Shown piece by piece: positions 43,632-52,554 of a DNA stretch of 64,000 nt. Source of the DNA: CG2-30-36-16 sp964372115 (GTDB taxonomy: Bacteria > Bacteroidota > Ignavibacteria > Ignavibacteriales > Ignavibacteriaceae); NCBI GenBank assembly GCA_964372115.1, contig CAYJPN010000016.1, positions 1 through 64,000 of the forward strand, read 5' to 3'. Below the pieces are notes generated by a model. The model did no database searches. It saw only the letters and a list, made by a program, of their open reading frames with translations, and was not told the origin of the DNA. Every line of letters starts with the position of its first letter. Position 1 is the first letter of the stretch. The translations under genes were made by a program, and so were the position numbers.

Positions 43632-43723
43632 TATTTTCATGCTTGTCCCCCAAAAAAAGCAACGGTATAAACTTTGCCAGTCATAACCCGGCGCTGCCGT
43701 TAATTTGTTAGTCGCTTTTGCAA

Positions 43724-44866
43724 TTACTTTCCAAAAGGTTTATCAATGTATTCTTTTGCTAATTTGTGTGATTGTCCGTACTCCCTCATTCCAAGCAGCT
43801 TGTTATAATATTCGAGTGCTTTTTCCCTAAAGCCTTGAGTATCGTTTATCATACCCAGGTACAAATAAGCATTAATTATAAACCCCGATTCTTCTTTCCC
43901 CTCATCAACTAATTTTGAAAACTCTGCACATTTTTCTAAATAATACTTTGCCGAATCAGGCTCATTTGTATATCTGAATTGTAAACCGATATAATATGTT
44001 GCTTCACGCTTTGCATTAAGATTATTATATCCTGGTTTTTTATCCTCCGCTTTGAGTAAAAAATCTTTAAACACTACAGAAGCAATTGCGTAGTTTCCCA
44101 TCTTCGCTGCTACTCTACCTTTCCATCTTTGGAATGTCGGGTTATCGGGAAAATCAGCACGGAGCATATCGACATATTTGTCAGCCATATAGGCGTTGTT
44201 TTCATAACTGTAATATAGAGTAACCAAAAAATATCGAGCCTCATATTTAGCGTACTTACCATTAATCGCGGCATTAACTAACTCCTCAATCCCCTTTTGT
44301 TTATTTCCGTCGGGGAAAAATATCATCAGCGGTCTTAGCAGCGGGTAATCATTTGGAATTACGTCTGCGTAATAATTATATATACCAAAACCAAGTTGTA
44401 CATCAACATTATTCGGGTCAAGCTGAGAGGCGCGTTCAACGATAGGCAGCGCTTCCCTGCCGTCATCAGCAGCCTTTATCCAGCTTTCGCGGTTAGCATG
44501 CAGTCTGCCTCTGAAACCAATTGCGCCGCCTTTAAAAAAAAGAGCATCTACATTTTCAGGGTCTTTATCCAAAATTTCATCGCATTGGTAAATAACATCT
44601 TCAAGCTTTTGAAAAAATATATCATCGCGAGATTCATTATCGATATCGAGCAGAATCTTCCACCAATCGATCATAGCAAGAAAAAATCTTCCGGCGGGAT
44701 GATTTGGATAATCAGCCATCAATGAGCGAAATGTTACCGATGCGCTGTCGAATTTTATATTATAAATTTGTTTAATACCCTTCGTTACCGTTTCATCAAA
44801 ATTGCCGCTCTGCGGAAACACCGGGGAAATTACTACTAATGTTAATATTAAAATCAGTTTATTCAA
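43724..44866 (-). CDS. Exported TPR-repeat protein
   Basis: A 380-residue protein with a signal peptide (MNKLILILTLVVISPVFPQ) and tetratricopeptide-like repeats over most of its length (for example FDSASVTFRSLMADYPNHPAGRFFLAMI, AEDKKPGYNNLNAKREATYYIGLQ, AYLYLGMINDTQGFREKALEYYNKLLGM). TPR domains bind proteins; this one is probably periplasmic. The start codon is TTG 44866. It lies just downstream of glyQS, after a strong terminator, so it is transcribed from its own promoter or by readthrough. The specific role is unknown. Confidence 0.85.
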   Translation of the reverse strand: MNKLILILTLVVISPVFPQSGNFDETVTKGIKQIYNIKFDSASVTFRSLMADYPNHPAGRFFLAMIDWWKILLDIDNESRDDIFFQKLEDVIYQCDEILDKDPENVDALFFKGGAIGFRGRLHANRESWIKAADDGREALPIVERASQLDPNNVDVQLGFGIYNYYADVIPNDYPLLRPLMIFFPDGNKQKGIEELVNAAINGKYAKYEARYFLVTLYYSYENNAYMADKYVDMLRADFPDNPTFQRWKGRVAAKMGNYAIASVVFKDFLLKAEDKKPGYNNLNAKREATYYIGLQFRYTNEPDSAKYYLEKCAEFSKLVDEGKEESGFIINAYLYLGMINDTQGFREKALEYYNKLLGMREYGQSHKLAKEYIDKPFGK

Positions 44867-44886
44867 TTTTTAACCGAATTACTTTT

Positions 44887-44913
44887 ATAAAAAAAGCGGA
44901 GCAACCGCTCCGC
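44887..44913 (-). terminator. Rho-independent terminator of glyQS
   Basis: On the minus strand GCGGAGC-GGTT-GCTCCGC is followed by an unbroken T-run. It lies about 50 bases after the glyQS stop. Confidence 0.85.
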
Positions 44914-44961
44914 CTTATACAATTGACTTAAGTAAAAGTTGCATTTAAAAACTCAACCGCC

Positions 44962-46485
44962 TTAGAAGTAAATTTTATCCATCAAATATTTACCAATCAC
45001 ATCTATTCCAACTCTCACCTGCTCCATCGAGTCGCGCTCTCTAATCGTTACAGTTTGGTCTTCAAGAGTTTGAGTATCAACAGTAATACAGAACGGTGTA
45101 CCGGCTTCATCCTGACGACGGTATCTCCTCCCAACAGCGCCTTTATCATCGTAAAATACTTTGAAGTTTTTGCGCAAATCGGATTCTATTTTTCTTGCTA
45201 TTTCCGGCATTCCATCTTTATTAACAAGAGGAAATATTGCAGCCTTTATTGGAGCAAGTTTTGGATGAAAATGGAGAACGGTTCTTGTTTCATCATTTAC
45301 AACTTCTTCATCGTAAGCATCAATTAAAAATGCCATAAACGAACGGCTTGCACCTGCGGAAGTTTCAATGATAAACGGTACAAATTTTTCTTTCGATTCT
45401 TCATCAAAATATTTTAACGACTTACCCGAAAATTGTTCATGCCGGCTCAAATCAAAATTTGTTCTGTTATGGATACCTTCCATTTCGCCCCAGCCGAATG
45501 GGAATTTATACTCGATGTCGGTAGCTTCTTTTGCGTAGTGTGCAAGTTTATCGGTCGGATGATCGTGATAACGAAGATTCTCCTTACTCATGCCGAGAGA
45601 AATATACCATTGAAGGCGCTCTGATTTCCAGTAATCGTACCACTGTTTATCATCAACCGGTTTTACAAAAAACTGCATTTCCATCTGTTCAAACTCGCGT
45701 GTTCTAAAGAGAAAATTTTTTGTATTTATCTCGTTACGGAACGCCTTGCCTATCTGCGCTATGCCGAACGGAAGTTTCTGCCGTGATGCGCCTTGTACAT
45801 TAAGGAAGTTTACAAAAATTCCTTGCGCTGTTTCGGGTCTTAAATAAACAGCAGCGCCGGTATCTTCAACCGGACCCATAAAAGTTTTAAACATCAAATT
45901 AAACTGGCGGGCAGCAGTAAATGATTCTTTTGTGCCGCACTGCGGACAATTCATTTCACCAAGCACTGCCTGGCTCAATTCATTATCCTCAATCATCACT
46001 TCAAACGCAGCGGCAGACTTTGCATCGCCCTGCCCATCGGCACTATTAAAGATCATATTAAATTTTTCAAGAAGCTGATTGCCGGTAAGTTTTTCTTTTA
46101 CCGCTTCCAGTGTTTTTCTTTTTTTCTTTTCGTTTACCTGCTCGGCAAATGTATCGAGACGAAATCGGGCTTTACATTGTTTACAGTCAATCATCGGATC
46201 GGTAAAATTTTCAACATGACCCGAGGCTTCCCAAACGCGCGGATGCATAAGGATGGATGCGTCCAATCCTTCTACATTTTCGCGGAAGGTCATAAACTTC
46301 CACCATTCCTCTTTTATATTTTTTAAAAGCTCAACACCAAGCGGACCGTAATCCCAGCAGCCGTTTAAGCCGCCGTATATTTCGCTAGACTGAAATACAA
46401 AGCCTCTACGTTTAGATAAAGAGACTACTTTTTCTATTATATCATTCTGATTTTTTTTCTGTTTTTCGATGACCGAATCCTCCAA
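44962..46485 (-). CDS. glyQS: Glycine--tRNA ligase, single-chain type
   Basis: Charges tRNA-Gly in the cytoplasm. It is a class II synthetase of the homodimeric type. The N-terminus RRGFVFQSSEIYGGLNGCWDYGPLGVELLKNI, class II motif regions (FRNEINTKNFLFRTREFEQMEMQFF) and the C-terminal anticodon-binding domain (HPKLAPIKAAIFPLVN ... YRRQDEAGTPFCITVD) are present. CKQCKARF and CPQCGT supply a zinc site in the insertion domain. The length of 507 residues is usual for the phylum. The start is read as TTG 46485; a GGAGG lies right after it, so the true start could be slightly downstream at a non-ATG codon. No T-box leader was seen. Confidence 0.95.
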   Translation of the reverse strand: MEDSVIEKQKKNQNDIIEKVVSLSKRRGFVFQSSEIYGGLNGCWDYGPLGVELLKNIKEEWWKFMTFRENVEGLDASILMHPRVWEASGHVENFTDPMIDCKQCKARFRLDTFAEQVNEKKKRKTLEAVKEKLTGNQLLEKFNMIFNSADGQGDAKSAAAFEVMIEDNELSQAVLGEMNCPQCGTKESFTAARQFNLMFKTFMGPVEDTGAAVYLRPETAQGIFVNFLNVQGASRQKLPFGIAQIGKAFRNEINTKNFLFRTREFEQMEMQFFVKPVDDKQWYDYWKSERLQWYISLGMSKENLRYHDHPTDKLAHYAKEATDIEYKFPFGWGEMEGIHNRTNFDLSRHEQFSGKSLKYFDEESKEKFVPFIIETSAGASRSFMAFLIDAYDEEVVNDETRTVLHFHPKLAPIKAAIFPLVNKDGMPEIARKIESDLRKNFKVFYDDKGAVGRRYRRQDEAGTPFCITVDTQTLEDQTVTIRERDSMEQVRVGIDVIGKYLMDKIYF

Positions 46486-46755
46486 ATATTCTATTTATAG
46501 GGTGTTAATATAGTAAAATATGCAAAGCTGAAAGTGTTCATTTTTTGTAACCTTTTAACATATTTAAAATAACCCCAAAACAAATTGCCAATTATTTTTG
46601 TCCATTTTAAGAATAGTGTTTGTAATTATAACCGAATAGTCAACTTCAATAAACAATATGAAAAATATCTCAAAAATATTTTTGAAAATTTTCCAACAGT
46701 TATCGTAGGAATTTTTCCTTGGTGAAATTTGCGATTTGTTCTACTTGGTTGTTCG

Positions 46756-47157
46756 TTACCCGGCTAAAAAATCACCATATTTTTTGTCATGATCAAGAAT
46801 ATGTTTTACTAACCAATTTTTAAGAAGGTTTTCTAATTCGTCAACTGCGTATGTTTCGCCTGCTTTAAGATGATTTAACACCTGAACTATCTGCTTAATC
46901 AACATCTGGTGTTGACGTTTTTGTTCTGTTAAGCCATCATATTTGTTTTTTTCCATATGCTTTTCTTCGGTTTCGAAATGATACTTTGTATAATCAATCA
47001 GATTTACAAATGTTTCCTTCAGCACTTCAGTTTCTTTCTCCTCCAACCTGGCTTTTAAAAATGTATTGGCTATTTGAAGAAGCTTTTTGTGTTGATCATC
47101 AATTTCTTTTACCCCTATTGAGTATATCTCTTTCCAAACAATTTCCGTATAATCCAT
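46756..47157 (-). CDS. Bacteriohemerythrin
   Basis: A 133-residue oxygen-binding four-helix protein with a di-iron centre. All expected iron ligands are visible: H23 in IDDQHKKLL, H60 and E64 in TKYHFETEEKH, H83 in KRQHQMLI, and H119 and D124 in KHILDHDKKY. The typical WKEIYSIGVKEID N-terminus is also present. Such proteins store, transport or sense oxygen, often in organisms living at low oxygen. It is a single gene with no attached signalling domain. Confidence 0.93.
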   Translation of the reverse strand: MDYTEIVWKEIYSIGVKEIDDQHKKLLQIANTFLKARLEEKETEVLKETFVNLIDYTKYHFETEEKHMEKNKYDGLTEQKRQHQMLIKQIVQVLNHLKAGETYAVDELENLLKNWLVKHILDHDKKYGDFLAG

Positions 47158-47267
47158 AACAGACCTAAATTAAATTTTATTATTAACTAAATACTTACGT
47201 GCAAAATAAAAAATTTTATTTGCCAATCATAACACAAAAATAGCAGTTAAGTTTTGCCGGGCTGCCG

Positions 47268-48194
47268 TTATAAACGGGAAGATAATTCGATAAGATTGTC
47301 AATTAGAAGTGATTTTATTTTTTCCTGAGCTTCGGTTAAAACTTTATTTTTTTCCTCAACTGCATCAATAAGAGTAAGTGAGTTGGCAATGTAATTTAAA
47401 AGTAAAATTTTATCATGTTTATTTTCATCGTCAGTATTTTTTTTCTGCGCGCTTAAATGCAATTTAATAGTTTTTAAATCTCCCCGATCTATCGGTCCGG
47501 AAACAGATGCAGCCGCTCCACTTTTCTTTATATTTTTAAGTGTTCCAAGAATTATTGGTTCGAGCATCGCGAAACAATCTTTAGAATCAATATTTGAATT
47601 TTTTGCCGCTTTTTCTGCGCTAAATAAAATGCCGGATAAAAAATTACTTGCGGCAACACCGCTAAGATGATAAAATATTTTATCTTCTCTTTTTAATTTA
47701 AAGGGTTCTAAACCGACCAATGCAGCAATTTGGAATAACAGTTTTTTAGCATTTTCGTTATCCGTTTCAACAGCGGCGTAACAACCTTTAAAGTTAACAG
47801 GCTGTCTTGTGGGAAATGTGAACATGATATGGAACGATGCAGTCATCGCTCCTTTTTCCTCTAAGGGTAAAAGCAAGGAAGAACTGTATGTACCCGAAAG
47901 ATGAACAAACAATTTATCTTTTAAAGATGAATTGTTACACGCTATCTTTTCGGCGGTATCTTCAATTTTATCATCCGGTACGGAAAGAAAAATTATTTTT
48001 GAGGTTGACGGGATGTCTTCTATTTTGTCAGAATAATTTTTTAGGCTGTAAGCAGCAGCAATTTTTTTTGCCGAGTTAATACTCCGGCTGATTATTGTTG
48101 TTACGTTTAATTTATTTTCATAAAAAGAATCAATGATTGAAAAGGCTGCTTTACCGGCGCCTATAAAAGCTATTTCGCTTTTAAGATCAATCAT
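47268..48194 (-). CDS. Rossmann-fold and DUF2520 protein
   Basis: A 308-residue protein related to NADP-dependent oxidoreductases. The N-terminal Rossmann domain shows IAFIGAGKAAFSIIDSFYENKLNVT and IIFLSVPDDKIEDTA. The C-terminal DUF2520 helical domain has FHIMFTFP, YHLSGVAASNFLSGILFSAEKAA and SGPIDRGDLKTIKLHL. The architecture resembles ketopantoate reductase or pyrroline-5-carboxylate reductase, but the reaction of this family is not established. The stop of the downstream gene is adjacent: amrB begins the next unit at 48195, so these genes probably form an operon with amrA and amrB. Confidence 0.88.
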   Translation of the reverse strand: MIDLKSEIAFIGAGKAAFSIIDSFYENKLNVTTIISRSINSAKKIAAAYSLKNYSDKIEDIPSTSKIIFLSVPDDKIEDTAEKIACNNSSLKDKLFVHLSGTYSSSLLLPLEEKGAMTASFHIMFTFPTRQPVNFKGCYAAVETDNENAKKLLFQIAALVGLEPFKLKREDKIFYHLSGVAASNFLSGILFSAEKAAKNSNIDSKDCFAMLEPIILGTLKNIKKSGAAASVSGPIDRGDLKTIKLHLSAQKKNTDDENKHDKILLLNYIANSLTLIDAVEEKNKVLTEAQEKIKSLLIDNLIELSSRL

Positions 48195-49016
48195 TTAAAC
48201 ACCATAAATAGCAGCCGACAGATACCCGACAACACTGCTGTTATCGCCCGAAGTATCTCCGGAATCGGATCGGTTAAGAATAATTGCATTATTTTTTCCC
48301 ATTATTGATGCGGCATTCATCAATGCAACAATAGGTCCTGCACCGCAGGCTTCGCTTCTTCCGTTTTCAATATCCTCTTGAAGTGCCGCGAAATTAAATT
48401 CTTTAATTCTTCTTTCCACAAGAGCGTCAAGTTTTGCCGCATCATGTTTTGCATTAAAATGGGAAAGATCGGAACTTGCAATTATCAATGTATTTTCATC
48501 CGCAGCCAGGGCAATATGTTTCGCGGTTTCTTTTACAACTTCCGGTGCCTGATCGCCCATTACGATAGGCACAATTTTGAAGTCACTCAAAACCAATTGA
48601 AGAAATGGAATCTGAACTTCAACAGCGTGTTCATCACCGTGCCCTTTTGTTCCGGTGAAAAGATATTTACTACCGTTAATAAGTTTACCGGTCATCTCTT
48701 TATCAATTTCAACTATACCAAGCGGTGTTTCATAAGCATCGCCATTATAAATACACGCGCCGTAAAAATATTCGCGGTGGCTTGGTGATAGGATGATTAT
48801 GGATTTGTAGTTTTTGTTTTTAATAGTGTTATATGCATATGCCGCAGTGCTTCCCGAATAAACATAACCAGCATGAGGAGAAACAAGTCCGATTATATTT
48901 TCGGGGATCTCCTTTGGCTTAGAAATATCGAGCATAGCTTTGATGAGAGTTGTTAACTCAACTTTATCGGATGGATAGAACATTCCTGCAACAGCAGGTT
49001 TTCTTCTAACCGCCAT
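48195..49016 (-). CDS. amrB: AmmeMemoRadiSam system protein B (MEMO1 family)
   Basis: A 273-residue protein of the MEMO1 family, related in fold to extradiol dioxygenases. Motifs: RRKPAVAGMFYPSD at the start, GLVSPHAGYVYSGSTAAYAY, ILSPSHREYF, DEHAVEVQIPFLQ, SSDLSHFNAKHDA and EACGAGPIVALM. ATG 49016 is chosen because the family begins at that point; a longer frame reaches into amrA. It overlaps amrA by 11 bp. The usual third partner, a radical SAM protein, is not in this window. Function of the system is not firmly known. Confidence 0.92.
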   Translation of the reverse strand: MAVRRKPAVAGMFYPSDKVELTTLIKAMLDISKPKEIPENIIGLVSPHAGYVYSGSTAAYAYNTIKNKNYKSIIILSPSHREYFYGACIYNGDAYETPLGIVEIDKEMTGKLINGSKYLFTGTKGHGDEHAVEVQIPFLQLVLSDFKIVPIVMGDQAPEVVKETAKHIALAADENTLIIASSDLSHFNAKHDAAKLDALVERRIKEFNFAALQEDIENGRSEACGAGPIVALMNAASIMGKNNAIILNRSDSGDTSGDNSSVVGYLSAAIYGV

Positions 49017-49581
49017 AAGTTCTTTTCCTTTTATCGATTTCAGAAAACACAATTGCCCCGAACACACTTATATTCAGCATTCTTTCGCGCCAGGCAAATG
49101 AGTCCATGTCGGCTTTTTCACAGAGAGCTGATAAAAACTGCGTTATTGTTAAATTATGCTCAACTGCAACTTGCGGTAAAAGAACGCCGCGGTGCTGCGG
49201 CTCTTCTAATATCAACCCGTGTTGACCGATAATTATATCCTCGTAACTGCGAATAGACTGTGGAGGTGTAAGCACTGATATTTCGATATTGATTTGTTCC
49301 ATTTCGGAAATATTGAGCGGCATAAATCTTGGATCGTTCATTGCTGCCTGCTGGGCAGCATCACATACTGTGTCAAAAATTGCATTCTCGGATGTTAAGT
49401 AACCAATGCACCCACGGAGTTGACCACCTACAGTAAGGGTTACAAATGCGCCGGCTTTCATTAATAAATTAGGATATTCCTTATAATCAATTGAGGTACG
49501 CGGAACCTGCCGTAATAGAGATTGAATAGATTCTCTAGCTGCTAACAAAAGAACACCTTTATCGGAATTTGTTAATTGCAT
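49006..49581 (-). CDS. amrA: AmmeMemoRadiSam system protein A (AMMECR1 family)
   Basis: A 191-residue AMMECR1-domain protein. It shows AGAFVTLTVGGQLRGCIGYL with the conserved LRGCIG, then AAMNDPRF, INIEISVLTPPQSI, GQHGLILE, RGVLLPQVAVEHN and the FLSALCEKADM region. It overlaps amrB, forming the core of the AmmeMemoRadiSam set. GGGAG precedes its ATG. The biochemical role is not established; eukaryotic relatives are linked to disease but without a known reaction. Confidence 0.92.
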   Translation of the reverse strand: MQLTNSDKGVLLLAARESIQSLLRQVPRTSIDYKEYPNLLMKAGAFVTLTVGGQLRGCIGYLTSENAIFDTVCDAAQQAAMNDPRFMPLNISEMEQINIEISVLTPPQSIRSYEDIIIGQHGLILEEPQHRGVLLPQVAVEHNLTITQFLSALCEKADMDSFAWRERMLNISVFGAIVFSEIDKRKRTYGG

Positions 49582-49596
49582 ATAACTCCCGGGTTG

Positions 49597-50406
49597 TTAA
49601 TAGATTTTGTACACTAAAAGTTTTTCTTTTTCCTTAAGAATAAATATGAAATCATCTTTAATAAAAAATGAGTCGGGTATATAGACTTTTAATTTCTTAT
49701 TTAACGTTTCTTTAAAAATAACTTTTTCGCAGCTAATTTCCATAACTTTAATAACATTCGCTAAAGTTCCGTCATTTTCAACCAGATGATAATTAAAAAA
49801 CAAAAGATCATTTTTTTCGGCAGAATAAATATTCCCTGAAATAGCATTCAATTCTTTTTCTTTTTTTAAAATTCCGGCAGTTTGAGCGCTTGTGGAAACT
49901 GCTTCGGGAAAACAATAATTGCTAAAATCCTTTTCGTGCTCACTCTTCTTTTGGTTAACATAAGCAGAATCTTCACCGAGTTCCTTTTTTATATTTCCAT
50001 TTTTGCCGTCTAATAAAAAAAACTCTTTTCCCTCAAATTTATTTCTATAGGCATAAATATCATCCCCCGCTGAAAACAAAAAACTAATCTCGCTGTTAGA
50101 CCAGATGATTTCTTTTTTAGTAATTGAAAACGCGGTTATCCCCTGGTGCCAGGGCAAATCGGGTTTTGCAAATTTATGCAGATAAATAATATCATCGTTT
50201 ATTTCTTCAATACCGAGCCAAAATTTTTCTTCGAACTGAAATTCTGTGAATATCGCTTTTCCGCTTTCCAGATCGTAACAAGAAAAATAAGCCTGCTTGT
50301 TTTCAACATCCCTTGTTTCTATTACAAGTTTGTTCGTTTCCGAAATTAGAAGCCGCCATATTTGTTTTTTGTCGGTAAAAGAAAAATATTTTTTTAATGA
50401 GCTCAT
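49597..50406 (-). CDS. DUF4905-like protein
   Basis: A 269-residue soluble protein resembling DUF4905 proteins of Bacteroidota. Recognisable segments are KQIWRLLISETNKLVIETRD, FSCYDLESGKAIFTEFQFEEKFWLGIE, IYLHKFAKPDLPWHQGITAFSI and FLLDGKNGNIKKELG. The repeated strand-turn units suggest a beta-propeller-like fold. Function unknown. It is 15 bp from amrA on the same strand and probably the first gene of that operon. Confidence 0.7.
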   Translation of the reverse strand: MSSLKKYFSFTDKKQIWRLLISETNKLVIETRDVENKQAYFSCYDLESGKAIFTEFQFEEKFWLGIEEINDDIIYLHKFAKPDLPWHQGITAFSITKKEIIWSNSEISFLFSAGDDIYAYRNKFEGKEFFLLDGKNGNIKKELGEDSAYVNQKKSEHEKDFSNYCFPEAVSTSAQTAGILKKEKELNAISGNIYSAEKNDLLFFNYHLVENDGTLANVIKVMEISCEKVIFKETLNKKLKVYIPDSFFIKDDFIFILKEKEKLLVYKIY

Positions 50407-50570
50407 ATTAGTATTTAAAAAAGGGATTAAATTTTATTTGTAATATACAAAACGTAAGGTAAAAATCGCGTTGTACTTTTTTGAAAAAAAATGTACTTTT
50501 GAAAGGGAAAAAATTAGGTTGAGCAATTCCCGATTGAACCTTTTAGCAATTAATAATTAGAGGAGAAAAC

Positions 50571-51947
50571 ATGCGTTTAATTTTTACTATTTTATTTGTT
50601 CAATTTTTAAATTTTGCAATAAATGCGCAAAACTATATCAATCTTTACCATAACTTCCTGCCAAAAACATTTTTAAGTTTAGATGAAGAATCACGTCAAA
50701 TGTACGAGGCTCAGTTTAAAGGAAAGTTGGAAGTAAATCCAGCTCTTGCGTACAGCTTAATTGAACACATAAACCGCCGGTACGGGCAGTCAATTGTTAA
50801 CGAAGAAGATAATCTTCTGAACCACCACAGGTATTTAACCGCCAAATATTACACTGAAAAAAACCACTGGTTGAATGTGCAAGTTTTAGCTATTCAGAAG
50901 AATTTTCCGAATAACCCCGAAAAATCGACAGCCATTAGATTTTTAAATAATAACAGTTCAGTCGAATTTAATGCTATCGAATCTAATGTTCGCTTTAATT
51001 ACGACAAAAACAAAGAAGCATTTTTCACTTATATGTATTTTGTATCCGACTCTTCGCTTAAGTATGACTCATCAAATGATTATTCGGCTAATGTGCTCAA
51101 TTACCGAAAAAAAATTATGGATGTAATTAACCTGGAATGCTCATACGATTTTGAGGAGGATAAAACGATTGACGCCTCTGATTTAATAAAAAACTGGATA
51201 GCATTAAAGACTTTTAGCGGAGTAAGCGGGTTTAAATATTCCGAGGAATATTTTTTGGACTACTTTTCAAAATACTCTTACGACAAACTTCCATTTCAAG
51301 TGGGAATTTTCTCCGGCACAATCTATAATATGATTTCCAAAGTTGAGCAGTCTTACCGTTTACCGGTATTCGACAAAACTTTTTCATTCATAAAAAAGTT
51401 TCCTGATGTACAATACAATTTGGGCATCGATTTGACATACCATTTTTCACAGAAACCTAAATTATTAAGCTACCTCCGTCTTGAGGGCGAAACAGGAAAA
51501 AACATTTCCCAGAAAACAGAAATTATTAATCAGCCATACACAGAAACCGGCACAGATTATAACTCCATAATGGAGGAGAATAGAAGTGAACTTACACTAA
51601 CCTCACAAGACTCGTGGTTTATAAAACTTACGGTACCTATTTATTATATTACCAATTACCTATGTGTAGACGCGGGAATACAATATGTAAAAAATACGAT
51701 GCATTATACTTGGTTGGGAAATTATACCTTTAAGATTGAAAACAATGGGGAGTATTTTTACAATGAACACCGTTATTATGCTAACGGAAAATATAAAGTT
51801 GTTACAAGTTCTCTTTTGCCTGTCGTAGAATTGTCGTTATATCCATTTAACAAGGTCTATATCCGCCTCAGCGGCACATATAATTATTTCGGTATCAAAG
51901 CCGGTTATATTATAATTCCTACTATATTAAATTTATTTGGAGAATAG
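50571..51947 (+). CDS. Exported protein of unknown function, possible beta-barrel C-terminus
   Basis: A 458-residue protein with a signal peptide (MRLIFTILFVQFLNFAINAQ) and a strong GAGGAG site before ATG 50571. The first half is mixed alpha/beta (NRRYGQSIVNEEDNLLNHHRY). The second half has alternating strands with many Tyr and Asn residues (LGIDLTYHFSQKPKLLSYLRLEGE, VDAGIQYVKNTMHYTWLGNYTF, ELSLYPFNKVYIRLSGTYNYF), suggesting an outer-membrane barrel. I do not recognise the family. The lipoprotein gene 2 bp downstream is certainly co-transcribed and may be its partner. Confidence 0.78.
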   Translation: MRLIFTILFVQFLNFAINAQNYINLYHNFLPKTFLSLDEESRQMYEAQFKGKLEVNPALAYSLIEHINRRYGQSIVNEEDNLLNHHRYLTAKYYTEKNHWLNVQVLAIQKNFPNNPEKSTAIRFLNNNSSVEFNAIESNVRFNYDKNKEAFFTYMYFVSDSSLKYDSSNDYSANVLNYRKKIMDVINLECSYDFEEDKTIDASDLIKNWIALKTFSGVSGFKYSEEYFLDYFSKYSYDKLPFQVGIFSGTIYNMISKVEQSYRLPVFDKTFSFIKKFPDVQYNLGIDLTYHFSQKPKLLSYLRLEGETGKNISQKTEIINQPYTETGTDYNSIMEENRSELTLTSQDSWFIKLTVPIYYITNYLCVDAGIQYVKNTMHYTWLGNYTFKIENNGEYFYNEHRYYANGKYKVVTSSLLPVVELSLYPFNKVYIRLSGTYNYFGIKAGYIIIPTILNLFGE

Positions 51948-51949
51948 AT

Positions 51950-52354
51950 ATGAAATCATTTTTATTATTGCTTCTGGCTGCATTATTATTATTCGGATGC
52001 GAAAAAGTTGAAAACCCGGTTTATGAAGGCGTCTTAACAGATTCAATTTCCACAACGGAAATTTCAAACATCACTTATTATACAATAGACCATGTTCGAT
52101 ATTTAATTACCGGAACCTCAAAAGAAGTTTATTTGTACTATTACTCAAATGATGCAGGACATTTTTCACCACATCAAATCTTACCCTTTGAAAAAGAGTT
52201 TGTTGCTTTCAAATACAAGTACTATTATGTTAACGTAACTAACTTAAACGACAGCGGAGAAGTTAATGTTAAATTATTTATAAATGATAGTTTGATAACT
52301 TCAAAATCTATGTCGGGTCAGGATGGAAATATAAGAATTGAAGGACATTTCTAA
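51950..52354 (+). CDS. Small lipoprotein linked to the preceding gene
   Basis: A 134-residue lipoprotein (signal MKSFLLLLLAALLLFGC, Cys17). The mature part is a small beta-rich domain with VEYYTI-like strands (NITYYTIDHVRYLITGTSKEVYLYYYSND, YYVNVTNLNDSGEVNVKLFINDSLI). Function unknown. The 2-bp gap to the upstream exported protein points to joint expression and possibly joint localisation. Confidence 0.78.
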   Translation: MKSFLLLLLAALLLFGCEKVENPVYEGVLTDSISTTEISNITYYTIDHVRYLITGTSKEVYLYYYSNDAGHFSPHQILPFEKEFVAFKYKYYYVNVTNLNDSGEVNVKLFINDSLITSKSMSGQDGNIRIEGHF

Positions 52355-52554
52355 AAATAGGAATGTTTATTTGTCGTTAGCTTTTATTACTGTGCGGAAA
52401 AACTTGTTGAAGTCCCGCACATTACTCTTGAGTTTGATGATACGATTTAACAAAAATAAATGACGGGAAAAGAAATTAAATCGCATACAATTTAAACTAT
52501 TTTAAAATTACTTTAGATATATTAGTCAACAAAATTTTTCACAAAGTTGATGAT

